A stretch of 6,843 bases of DNA from Ectopseudomonas composti (GTDB taxonomy: Bacteria > Pseudomonadota > Gammaproteobacteria > Pseudomonadales > Pseudomonadaceae), in assembly GCA_946886245.1 (NCBI GenBank), contig CAMPIF010000236.1, positions 1 through 6,843 on the forward strand. The letters run 5' to 3'. The notes beneath the pieces were generated by a model. That model worked only from the letters and a program-made list of their open reading frames with translations. It was not told the origin of the DNA and made no database searches. A program made the position numbers and the translations under genes. Shown one piece after another: positions 1 to 5,620 of the stretch (position 1 is the stretch's first letter; every line of letters begins with the position of its first letter).

Positions 1-1020
1 CTCATGGATGACGAGGACCGCGAGAACGAGGGCGACATCATCATCGCCTCCGAGTGCGTCACCGCCGAACACATCAACTTCATGGCCCGCTTCGCCCGTG
101 GCCTGATCTGCATGCCGATGACCCGTGAGCGCTGCGAACTGCTCAAGCTGCCGCTGATGGCGCCGCGCAACGGCTCCGGCTTCGGCACCAAGTTCACCGT
201 CTCCATCGAGGCGGCCGAGGGCGTGACCACCGGCATCTCCGCCGCCGACCGCGCGCGCACCGTGCAGGCTGCCGTGGCACGCAACGCCGTGGCCGAGGAC
301 ATCGTCAGCCCGGGTCATATCTTCCCGTTGATGGCTCAGCCCGGCGGCGTACTGGCGCGTGCTGGTCACACCGAAGCGGCCTGCGACCTGGCGCGCATGG
401 GCGGTTTCGAACCGAGCGGGGTGATCTGCGAGATCATGAACGACGACGGCACCATGGCGCGTCGCCCGGAGCTGGAGAAGTTCGCCGAAGAACACGGTCT
501 GAAGATCGGCACCATCGCCGACCTGATCCACTACCGTCTGATCCACGAGCGCACCGTCGAGCGCATCAGCGAACAGCCGCTGGACACCGAACTGGGCCAG
601 TTCAACCTGGTGACCTACCGCGATGGCGTGGAGAACACCGCGCACATGGCGCTGACCCTGGGCACCATCTGCGCCGAAGAGCCGACTCTGGTGCGTGTGC
701 ACAACATGGACCCGCTGCGCGACCTGTTCATGGTCAACCAGCCGGGGCGCTGGAGCATGCGTGCAGCGATGGCGGAAGTGGCCAAGGCTGGCAGCGGCGT
801 GGTGCTGCTGCTGGGCAATCCGCTGACCGGGCCGGAGTTGCTGGCGCTGATCAGCCGTCAGCAGCCGGCCAATCCGGCGACCTACAGCACGGTGGGCGCC
901 GGCTCGCAGATTCTGCGCGACCTTGGCGTGCGCAAGATGCGCCTGATGAGTTCGCCGATGAAGTTCAACGCGATATCCGGCTTCGACCTCGAGGTTGTAG
1001 AATACCTGCCTTCTAAATAA
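1..1020 (+). CDS. ribB: RibB/RibBX: DHBP synthase with degenerate GTP cyclohydrolase II domain (5' partial)
   Basis: This enzyme converts ribulose 5-phosphate to 3,4-dihydroxy-2-butanone 4-phosphate, the four-carbon precursor of riboflavin, in the cytoplasm. The reading frame is open from base 1. The ATG at base 4 lies inside the conserved [10 protein letters not shown] motif (codons 3-12), so the real start is about 20-30 codons before the window. Other DHBP synthase motifs are RARTV (codons 84-88), GHIFPL (105-110), GHTEA (122-126) and E144 before NDDGTMAR. R7, E8, D12, H123 and E144 correspond to E. coli RibB R37, E38, D42, H153 and E174, so this half looks active. From about codon 195 a GTP cyclohydrolase II-like domain follows, but the zinc cysteines and the RQEGRGIGL and TNNP motifs are replaced (for example VHNMDPLRD at 233-241). 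That domain is therefore probably not catalytic, and the intact enzyme is the separate ribA at 5621. A RibBA annotation would be misleading. Confidence 0.95.
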   Translation, partial: LMDDEDRENEGDIIIASECVTAEHINFMARFARGLICMPMTRERCELLKLPLMAPRNGSGFGTKFTVSIEAAEGVTTGISAADRARTVQAAVARNAVAEDIVSPGHIFPLMAQPGGVLARAGHTEAACDLARMGGFEPSGVICEIMNDDGTMARRPELEKFAEEHGLKIGTIADLIHYRLIHERTVERISEQPLDTELGQFNLVTYRDGVENTAHMALTLGTICAEEPTLVRVHNMDPLRDLFMVNQPGRWSMRAAMAEVAKAGSGVVLLLGNPLTGPELLALISRQQPANPATYSTVGAGSQILRDLGVRKMRLMSSPMKFNAISGFDLEVVEYLPSK

Positions 1021-1023
1021 GAA

Positions 1024-1041
1024 GCGGCTCGACAGAGCCGC
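1024..1041 (+). terminator. Hairpin just after ribB stop, possible weak terminator
   Basis: GCGGCTC and GAGCCGC form a perfect 7-bp stem with a GACA loop, starting four bases after the TAA stop. No run of T follows (the next bases are ATCTGATG), so a classical intrinsic terminator is not shown. It may instead protect the mRNA 3' end or attenuate transcription. Confidence 0.4.
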
Positions 1042-1049
1042 ATCTGATG

Positions 1050-1163
1050 ACCCTCTCCCTTTGGGAGAGGGTGCCCGGAGGGCGGGAGAGGGTGTTGTGG
1101 TCAATGCCGAACCCTCTCCCTACGGGGGCCGCCCCAACCCCTCTCCCATTTATGGGAGAGGGG
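1050..1163. repeat. Cluster of CCCTCTCCC/GGGAGAGGG palindromes
   Basis: Two strong hairpins bound this stretch. The first is ACCCTCTCCC-TTT-GGGAGAGGGT at 1050-1072, a perfect 10-bp stem. The second lies at 1138-1163, an 11-bp stem with loop TTTA. Between them are another GGGAGAGGGT (1084-1093), a small GCCC-GGA-GGGC hairpin (1073-1083) and another ACCCTCTCCC (1111-1120), so several alternative pairings are possible. Palindromes of this type are common between genes in Pseudomonas and related bacteria. The stretch is non-coding; a long open frame across it (from 1061) is not a gene. Confidence 0.75.
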
Positions 1164-1173
1164 AGCTAAAGCA

Positions 1174-1234
1174 CGTAGCCCGGATGAAATCCGGGAAGAT
1201 CGGCACACTGGCCCCGGATTGCATCCGGGCTACG
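1174..1234. repeat. Pair of inverted REP elements (BIME-like)
   Basis: Two arms, 1174-1195 and 1213-1234, are inverted copies of 22 bases with a single mismatch, separated by 17 bases. Each arm is itself a small hairpin: CCCGGAT-GAA-ATCCGGG in the first and CCCGGAT-TGC-ATCCGGG in the second. Each carries a GTAG tetranucleotide on its 5' side (1175-1178, and as CTAC at 1230-1233 for the opposite strand). GTAG plus a short hairpin is the architecture of REP sequences mobilised by RAYT (TnpA-REP) transposases, and two inverted REPs form a BIME. The whole unit can fold into one long stem in the transcript upstream of ribH. Confidence 0.8.
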
Positions 1235-1301
1235 CAGCCAAACGAATTTTATTTTCGGAGTGCACCGCCGCTCCGGCTCTTTAACCCATGTGAGACCCGT
1301 C

Positions 1302-1778
1302 ATGACCCTGAAGACCATCGAAGGTACCTTCATCGCCCCGAAGGGCAAATACGCCCTGGTGGTAGGCCGTTTCAACAGTTTCGTCGTCGAGAGCCTGGTC
1401 AGCGGCGCCATCGACGCCCTGGTTCGCCACGGCGTGAGCGAGAGCGATATCACCATCATCCGCGCGCCGGGTGCCTTCGAGATTCCGCTGGTTACCCAGA
1501 AGGTCGCTCAGCGTGGCGAGTTCGCGGCAATCATTGCCCTGGGCGCGGTCATTCGTGGCGGCACTCCGCACTTCGAGTACGTCGCAGGCGAGTGCACCAA
1601 GGGCCTGGCCCAGGTTTCCATGGAATACGGCGTACCGGTCGCCTTCGGCGTGTTGACCGTCGACTCCATCGAACAAGCCATCGAACGTTCCGGCACCAAG
1701 GCGGGTAACAAGGGTGCCGAAGCTGCGCTGTCTGCCCTGGAAATGGTCAGCCTGCTGGCGCAGTTGGAGGCCAAGTGA
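1302..1778 (+). CDS. ribH: 6,7-dimethyl-8-ribityllumazine synthase
   Basis: RibH condenses 3,4-dihydroxy-2-butanone 4-phosphate with 5-amino-6-ribitylamino-uracil to give lumazine, the direct precursor of riboflavin, and works as an oligomeric cytoplasmic shell. The 158-residue product has the normal family length. Visible motifs are FNSF (24-27), PGAFEIP (56-62), [14 protein letters not shown] (81-94, with H90 as the expected catalytic histidine) and [11 protein letters not shown] (128-138, with R129 expected to bind phosphate). The ATG at 1302 gives [10 protein letters not shown], the usual Pseudomonas N-terminus, with a weak GAGA at 1292-1295 upstream. An in-frame extension back to 1260 passes through unrelated leader sequence and is rejected. 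The gene lies 281 bases after ribB, behind the repeat block, and overlaps nusB by four bases, so it is probably co-transcribed and translationally coupled with nusB. Confidence 0.98.
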   Translation: MTLKTIEGTFIAPKGKYALVVGRFNSFVVESLVSGAIDALVRHGVSESDITIIRAPGAFEIPLVTQKVAQRGEFAAIIALGAVIRGGTPHFEYVAGECTKGLAQVSMEYGVPVAFGVLTVDSIEQAIERSGTKAGNKGAEAALSALEMVSLLAQLEAK

Positions 1779-2254
1779 GCAATTCCGGTAACGGCCAGCC
1801 GGCCAAGAAGGGCCCCAGCGGCAAGATCCTCGCGCGCCGTGAGGCTCGTACCCTGGCCATGCAGGCCCTGTACTCCTGGCATATCGCCGGGCAGCCGCTG
1901 AACGAGATCGAGGCGCAGTTCCGCGTCGACAACGATTTCAGCAAGGTAGATGGCGCCTACTTCCACGAGATCCTGCACGGCGTGCCACGGCACAAGACCG
2001 AGCTGGACGATGCCTTCACGCCGCTGCTCGATCGCCCGCTGGAAGAGATCGATCCGGTCGAGCTGGCCATCCTGCGCCTGTCCACCTACGAGCTGAAGAA
2101 CCGCGTCGACGTCCCCTACAAGGTGGTGATCAACGAAGGTATCGAGCTGGCCAAGGTGTTCGGTGCCACTGACGGGCACAAGTTCGTCAACGGCATCCTC
2201 GACAAGCTCGCGCCCAAGCTGCGTGCCGCCGAAGTCAACGCCAACAAACGTTGA
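1775..2254 (+). CDS. nusB: Transcription antitermination factor NusB
   Basis: NusB binds boxA RNA together with S10 (NusE) and takes part in the antitermination complex on rRNA operons. The product is 159 residues. After a basic, low-complexity N-terminus (about residues 1-17) comes the all-helical NusB domain with [15 protein letters not shown] (21-35), the FHEILHGVP region, [15 protein letters not shown] and the very conserved [20 protein letters not shown] segment near the C-terminus, followed by [10 protein letters not shown]. Translation starts at GTG 1775, whose GTGA overlaps the ribH stop codon, which indicates translational coupling. The ribH-nusB-thiL order is widely conserved in proteobacteria. 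Downstream, the operon is interrupted by an interspersed repeat before thiL. Confidence 0.97.
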   Translation: MSNSGNGQPAKKGPSGKILARREARTLAMQALYSWHIAGQPLNEIEAQFRVDNDFSKVDGAYFHEILHGVPRHKTELDDAFTPLLDRPLEEIDPVELAILRLSTYELKNRVDVPYKVVINEGIELAKVFGATDGHKFVNGILDKLAPKLRAAEVNANKR

Positions 2255-2276
2255 GGCCCATGGGGATGCTTGATTC

Positions 2277-2452
2277 ACGATCTTGCGAGCTAGAGCCATG
2301 CAAGGCGCAACGACCAGCGGGAGTAACAGCCGAAGGCAGGCCCGTAGGGCGAGCGCCAGCGAGTCAAACAGGCGAGGAAGCGCAGTGTGCTGTAGCACAT
2401 GAGCATTCCGAGTCTGCTTTTAACGCAGCAGGGCCGACGCGCAGCAGATCGT
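2277..2452 (+). repeat. Interspersed MITE-like repeat, copy 1 (long form)
   Basis: This stretch fills most of the 207-base gap between nusB and thiL. Its left block (2285-2306) matches the reverse complement of 5466-5487 in 21 of 22 bases. Its right block (2370-2446) aligns with the reverse complement of 5382-5459; the last 48 bases, starting at ATGAGCA (2399), match in 43 of 48. Between the blocks it has 63 bases (2307-2369) where copy 2 has six. The edges are marked by a 7-bp inverted repeat, ACGATCT (2277-2283) and AGATCGT (2446-2452). The boundaries are inferred from the two copies only. No transposase is present, so if it is mobile it depends on one elsewhere. A 72-codon open frame (2251-2469) across it shows no sign of being a gene. 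Confidence 0.8.
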
Positions 2453-2461
2453 TGCTTGCCC

Positions 2462-3415
2462 GTGAATGAGTTCGAGCTGATCCGTCGCTACTTCGCCGCC
2501 GCCCCCTGTGCGCAGGGTGGCGACGGCGTGGTTCGCGGCATCGGTGATGACTGCGCGCTGCTGGCGTTGCCAGCAGGCGAACAGCTGGCGGTTTCCACCG
2601 ACACCCTGGTTGCCGGGGTGCATTTCCCCGAAGCCTGCGATGCCTTTCTTCTCGGTCAGCGCGCGCTGGCCGTCTCCGCCAGTGACCTGGCCGCCATGGG
2701 TGCTACGCCGCTGGCCTTTACCCTCGCCCTGACCCTGCCGAGGGCCAATGAAACCTGGCTGGCCGAGTTCGCTCGTGGCCTGCAAACGATGGCGCAGAGC
2801 TGTTCACTGGCGCTGGTCGGTGGCGACACCACGCGGGGCCCGTTGAGCCTGACGCTGACCGTGTTTGGCCGTGTGCCGTCCGGGCAGGCGCTGTTGCGTA
2901 GCGGCGCCCGGGTTGGCGATCTGCTCTGCGTCGGAGGCGAACTGGGCGATGCCGCAGGCGCCCTGCCGCTGGTATTGGGTCAACGTGAGGCGGCGCCTGA
3001 AGTGGCCGAGCCCTTGCTGGCGCGCTACTGGTCGCCGCAGCCGCAACTGGCCCTGGGCCAGGCGCTGCGCGGGCGGGCCACGGCCGCGCTGGATATTTCC
3101 GACGGCTTGCTGGCCGACTGCGGGCATATCGCCAAGGCCTCACAGGTCGCCCTTGAGATCGAGCTGGCGCGTGTTCCGCTGTCTGCAGCGCTGCGCGCTT
3201 TCGCCGGTGAAGAACAGGCTCGGATCTGCGCGTTGGGCGGTGGCGACGACTACCGCCTGGCCTTTACCCTGCCACCAGCACTGCTCGCCGACCTGCAGGC
3301 CGATTGGCCCGATGTACGGGTTATCGGCCGTGTGCTGGCCGGCTCTGGGGTACAGTTGCTGGATGCTGCCGACCAGCCCATCGATCCGCCGCGTGGCGGC
3401 TACCAACATTTCTGA
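2462..3415 (+). CDS. thiL: Thiamine-monophosphate kinase
   Basis: ThiL phosphorylates thiamine monophosphate with ATP to thiamine diphosphate, the active cofactor. The 317-residue product has normal length for the AIRS/PurM-like kinase fold. Visible motifs are GIGDDCALL (26-34), STDTLVAGVHFP (45-56), SASDLAAMGA (72-81), GGDTTRG (120-126), DISDGLLADCGHI (from 211) and GGGDDYRLAF (D262, D263); the acidic residues are those expected to bind magnesium and nucleotide. The last motif reads GGDDYRL where many relatives have GGEDYEL, a mild variation. GTG 2462 (reading MNEFELIRRYF) is chosen because it gives the family N-terminus. The frame stays open to an ATG at 2399, but the extra residues MSIPSLLLTQQGRRAAD are translated from the repeat. 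Neither start has a clear Shine-Dalgarno sequence, which is odd. pgpA starts 15 bases after the stop. Confidence 0.95.
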   Translation: MNEFELIRRYFAAAPCAQGGDGVVRGIGDDCALLALPAGEQLAVSTDTLVAGVHFPEACDAFLLGQRALAVSASDLAAMGATPLAFTLALTLPRANETWLAEFARGLQTMAQSCSLALVGGDTTRGPLSLTLTVFGRVPSGQALLRSGARVGDLLCVGGELGDAAGALPLVLGQREAAPEVAEPLLARYWSPQPQLALGQALRGRATAALDISDGLLADCGHIAKASQVALEIELARVPLSAALRAFAGEEQARICALGGGDDYRLAFTLPPALLADLQADWPDVRVIGRVLAGSGVQLLDAADQPIDPPRGGYQHF

Positions 3416-3421
3416 CAGGAC

Positions 3422-3425
3422 GGAG
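3422..3425 (+). promoter_or_regulatory. Ribosome binding site deciding the pgpA start
   Basis: GGAG lies five bases before GTG 3431. The alternative GTG 3425 would overlap this site, so 3431 is preferred. Confidence 0.6.
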
Positions 3426-3430
3426 TGCGC

Positions 3431-3958
3431 GTGACCGATCACCCCAACCAGGTTCCCGCCGAATACGTACCGCCCTCGGTGTGGCGCAATCCCTGGCACT
3501 TCATCGCCTTCGGCTTCGGCTCCGGCACCCTGCCCAAGGCGCCAGGCACCTGGGGCTCGCTGGTGGCGCTGCCGTTCGTGCCGCTGTGGCAGATGCTGCC
3601 GGACTGGGGCTACTGGCTGATGCTCGGGGTGACCATGCTGTTCGGCTTCTGGCTGTGCGGCAAGGTCGCCGACGACCTGCGTGTGCACGACCACGAAGGC
3701 ATCGTCTGGGATGAAATGGTCGGCATGTGGATCACCCTGTGGCTGGTGCCCGAGGGGTGGGTCTGGTTGCTGCTAGGCTTTCTCATGTTTCGTCTGTTCG
3801 ACATCGTCAAACCCTGGCCGATTCATTGGATCGACCGGCATGTGCATGGCGGTGTCGGCATCATGCTCGATGATGTCATTGCCGGGGTCTTTGCCTGGTT
3901 GGCGATGCAAGGATTGGTCTGGGGCTGGGCCAATTATGGAGCCGGGCTGGGTTTCTAA
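3431..3958 (+). CDS. pgpA: Phosphatidylglycerophosphatase A
   Basis: PgpA removes phosphate from phosphatidylglycerophosphate to form phosphatidylglycerol at the inner membrane. The 175-residue product has the family's features: FGFGSGTLPKAPGTWGSL (27-44) at the N-terminal side, a hydrophobic segment at about 60-77, then the acidic DDLRVHDHEGIVWDEMVG stretch (81-98) expected to hold the metal-binding catalytic residues. Further hydrophobic segments lie around 99-127 and 140-170, with the conserved FDIVKPWPI and HGGVGIMLDDVIAG motifs. The start at GTG 3431 (MTDHPNQVP) is supported by GGAG upstream and matches Pseudomonas relatives; another GTG six bases earlier is less likely. It lies 15 bases after thiL, and nine bases separate it from the next gene's ATG, so the three are probably one transcript. 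Confidence 0.96.
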   Translation: MTDHPNQVPAEYVPPSVWRNPWHFIAFGFGSGTLPKAPGTWGSLVALPFVPLWQMLPDWGYWLMLGVTMLFGFWLCGKVADDLRVHDHEGIVWDEMVGMWITLWLVPEGWVWLLLGFLMFRLFDIVKPWPIHWIDRHVHGGVGIMLDDVIAGVFAWLAMQGLVWGWANYGAGLGF

Positions 3959-3962
3959 GGAG
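3957..3962 (+). promoter_or_regulatory. Strong ribosome binding site overlapping the pgpA stop
   Basis: AAGGAG lies five bases before ATG 3968 and overlaps the TAA of pgpA. It selects ATG 3968 over GTG 3962 and ATG 3974, and suggests that ribosomes finishing pgpA help start the next gene. Confidence 0.7.
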
Positions 3963-3967
3963 TGAGC

Positions 3968-4702
3968 ATGCGCATGAGGCAAGTCTGGCTGGGGATGCTG
4001 CTGATGCTCTCTGCCTTGTCTGGTGCCCAGGCTCAGAGCGAGCTGCCAGGTGAAATACGCCTGGCCAGTGAGATCTGGGAGGCCTATACCGAAGCCGATG
4101 GTAGTGGTCTGGGCTGGGATGTGATGCGCGCGGTGTTCGAGCCGGCAGGTGTCCGTCTGGATATTCACAGCGTGCCCTACACCCGCGCCATAGGGCTGGT
4201 GCAGCGTGGCGAGGCCGATGCCTGGGTCGGTGCCTATCGTGACGAGGTCGAGGAGCAGGTGTTCTACCCCAGGCACCACTACGATCGTGATCAGATCGTC
4301 GCACTTGGCCTCAAGGACAAGCCGGTGCCGACGCTCGACAGCCTGGGCGAGTACCGGCTGGTCTGGGTGCGAGGTTACGGTTACGAGGAATATCTGCCGA
4401 ATGTGCACGACTACCGGGAAGTACAGCGGCGCGGCGGTATCCTCGGCATGCTCGAACTGGGCCACGCGGACTTCTATATCGATGCCCGTCCCGAGGTCGA
4501 CGAACTACTGGGCCGAGCCGAAAAACCACAGCAATATCGGGTGACGAATCTGACGCAGTTGCCGCTTTATCTCGGTTTTGCCGACACGCCACGCGGCCAT
4601 GCCCTGGCCGAACTCTTCGATCAGCGCATGACGCAGCTGGTCGCCAGCGGCGAGCTGCGGCCGATCTTCGCTCGCTGGCAGCAGCCCTATCCCTTCGACT
4701 GA
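3968..4702 (+). CDS. Periplasmic solute-binding protein, SBP_bac_3-like, orphan
   Basis: This is a 244-residue exported protein of the family-3 extracellular solute-binding fold. The N-terminus (MRMRQVWLGMLLMLSALSGAQA) is a good Sec signal peptide with likely cleavage after AQA. The mature part shows the typical order: EIRLAS first strand, GLGWDVMRAVFEPAGV helix, PYTRAIGLVQRGEADAWVGAYRDE, then the second lobe with YRLVWVRGYGYEEYL, GMLELGHADFYIDAR and a final PLYLGFADTPRGHALAELFDQRM segment. The ligand cannot be read from sequence; family members bind amino acids or other small polar compounds. No permease or ATPase gene adjoins it, so it may serve a distant transporter, act as a sensor, or have another periplasmic role. 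It follows pgpA by nine bases and precedes the protease gene by 18, suggesting shared transcription. A homologue sits at the same position in other Pseudomonas. Confidence 0.85.
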   Translation: MRMRQVWLGMLLMLSALSGAQAQSELPGEIRLASEIWEAYTEADGSGLGWDVMRAVFEPAGVRLDIHSVPYTRAIGLVQRGEADAWVGAYRDEVEEQVFYPRHHYDRDQIVALGLKDKPVPTLDSLGEYRLVWVRGYGYEEYLPNVHDYREVQRRGGILGMLELGHADFYIDARPEVDELLGRAEKPQQYRVTNLTQLPLYLGFADTPRGHALAELFDQRMTQLVASGELRPIFARWQQPYPFD

Positions 4703-4720
4703 GCCGGGAGGCCTTCATAC

Positions 4721-5365
4721 ATGCAGCTTCGTCACTGTCTCGCCGCGTTAGCGCTGCTATGTGCGAGTTCCTCCTGGGCGGCGTCTCAGGTTCAGGTGGT
4801 CGGCCTGTTTCCCGGCGCGGCGGTGGTCAATGTCGATGGCCAGCGCAAGCTGGTGCGGGTCGGCCAGACCGGCCCGGGCGGGGTAGAAGTGGTCAGCGTC
4901 GACAAGCAGGGCGCAGTGCTGCGTGTCGATGGCGTCGAGCGCGCCTATCCGCTGAGTCGCGAATACAGCGCCGGCTTCGCCGAGCCGGTGAGGAAACGCC
5001 TGAGCATCGCCAAGGGCATCGGCGGACATTACTGGGTGGCCGGTTCGGTCAACGGCCAGACGGTGCAGTTTCTGGTCGATACCGGCGCCACCTCCGTCGC
5101 GCTCAACGATGCGCATGCCAGGCGTCTGGGTATCGATTACCGGGTCAGCGGTCGGCCCTTGCAGGTCAACACCGCCAGCGGTATAGCCCGTGGCTGGCGA
5201 GTGATGCTCGACCGGGTCAAGGTCGGCGATCTCGAGGTGCTTGGCGTCGAGGCGGTGGTGCTGGAGGGAAATGCACCGCACGAAGCCCTGCTGGGCATGA
5301 GCTTCCTCGGCCGGGTGGGCTGGCGCGAGGAGCAGGGGATGCTGGTGCTGGAGTCCAAGCTATGA
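4721..5365 (+). CDS. Secreted retropepsin-like aspartic protease (TIGR02281-type)
   Basis: The 214-residue product starts with a Sec signal peptide (1 to about 20, ending SSWA or SSWAA), so it should act in the periplasm or at the membrane face. Residues 23-80 form a small domain with a pattern VVGLFPGAAVVNVDGQ, VRVG and VLRVDGVERAYPL that resembles the HR/PilP-like domain of GspC-type proteins; this is inference. The C-terminal half is a single-lobe retropepsin domain: FLVDTGATSVALN with catalytic D120, a TASGIARGWRVMLDRVKVG strand region and LLGMSFLGRVGW (190-201). One catalytic aspartate per chain implies a homodimer. The substrate is unknown. GGGAGG at 4706-4711, nine bases before the ATG, supports the start. 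The last base of the TGA stop is also the first base of a repeat element, so its original 3' surroundings have probably been changed. Confidence 0.85.
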   Translation: MQLRHCLAALALLCASSSWAASQVQVVGLFPGAAVVNVDGQRKLVRVGQTGPGGVEVVSVDKQGAVLRVDGVERAYPLSREYSAGFAEPVRKRLSIAKGIGGHYWVAGSVNGQTVQFLVDTGATSVALNDAHARRLGIDYRVSGRPLQVNTASGIARGWRVMLDRVKVGDLEVLGVEAVVLEGNAPHEALLGMSFLGRVGWREEQGMLVLESKL

Positions 5366-5506
5366 GAATCAGCCCAAAGTCTGCTGCGCGTCGGCACTGC
5401 CGCGTTAGAAGCAGGCTCGGACTGCTCATTTACAATCAGTAGACTCCGCTTCCTCGCCTACTTCTGCCTTGCATTGCTCTAGCTCGCGAGACTTTGAACT
5501 GATTCT
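5365..5506 (-). repeat. Interspersed MITE-like repeat, copy 2 (short form, inverted)
   Basis: This 142-base element is the same family as copy 1 but in the opposite orientation. Its inner part (5382-5487) matches copy 1, except that the 63-base middle of copy 1 is replaced by six bases (5460-5465). It is bounded by 18-base terminal inverted repeats, AGAATCAGCCCAAAGTCT (5365-5382) and AGACTTTGAACTGATTCT (5489-5506), which pair in 16 of 18 positions. TGA stands just outside the inner 17 bases of each end (5363-5365 and 5506-5508), which could be a 3-base target duplication but may be chance. It encodes no transposase, so it would be a non-autonomous element. It sits exactly at the stop codon of the protease gene. 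Confidence 0.8.
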
Positions 5507-5552
5507 GATCGTGCTCATTGACCGTTTCGATACTGATGATCGGCAATTCTGA

Positions 5553-5583
5553 CTGACCCGCCAGCGAGGGCTGCTGATACAAT
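5553..5583 (+). promoter_or_regulatory. Candidate promoter for ribA
   Basis: A TACAAT -10-like hexamer (5578-5583) lies 38 bases before the ribA start, with CTGACC (5553-5558) 19 bases upstream as a weak -35. The 5507-5620 leader otherwise shows no clear hairpin and no recognisable FMN riboswitch core. The assignment is tentative. Confidence 0.3.
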
Positions 5584-5609
5584 GCCGGCCCTGTTTCGTA
5601 CTCATTGCC

Positions 5610-5614
5610 AGGAG
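5610..5614 (+). promoter_or_regulatory. Ribosome binding site deciding the ribA start
   Basis: AGGAG lies six bases before GTG 5621. It selects this start over ATG 5582, which has no such site and would add 13 residues unlike the family N-terminus. Confidence 0.7.
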
Positions 5615-5620
5615 TATCCG

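Noticed and set aside
1050..1234. CRISPR array
   Set aside because: Repeats are short, palindromic and of two unrelated families, without regular repeat-spacer length and without cas genes.
1241..1260. AT-rich patch as a ribH promoter
   Set aside because: AACGAATTTTATTTT could hold a -10 element, but no matching -35 is visible at the right distance because that region is REP sequence.
1021..1301. FMN riboswitch upstream of ribH
   Set aside because: The gap is made of palindromes and a REP pair. I see none of the conserved RFN core segments. The ribA leader (5507-5620) was also inspected without success.
1061..1708. Open + strand frame of 215 codons
   Set aside because: Its first part is repeat DNA and the rest overlaps ribH in another frame. 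The product is rich in R, G and P, with no domain, as expected for a GC-rich shadow frame.
1508..2398. Long minus-strand open frame of 296 codons
   Set aside because: It runs antisense to ribH and nusB, which are certain genes, and across repeat copy 1. No family motif is seen.
2267..2458. TGCTTG direct repeats (2267-2272 and 2453-2458) as a target duplication of copy 1
   Set aside because: The right one touches the inverted end but the left one stands four bases away, so the geometry does not fit unless a boundary has decayed.
2251..2469. Possible 72-codon gene between nusB and thiL
   Set aside because: Almost all of it is the interspersed repeat, it lacks a ribosome binding site, and copy 2 does not preserve the frame over the missing 63 bases and small gaps.
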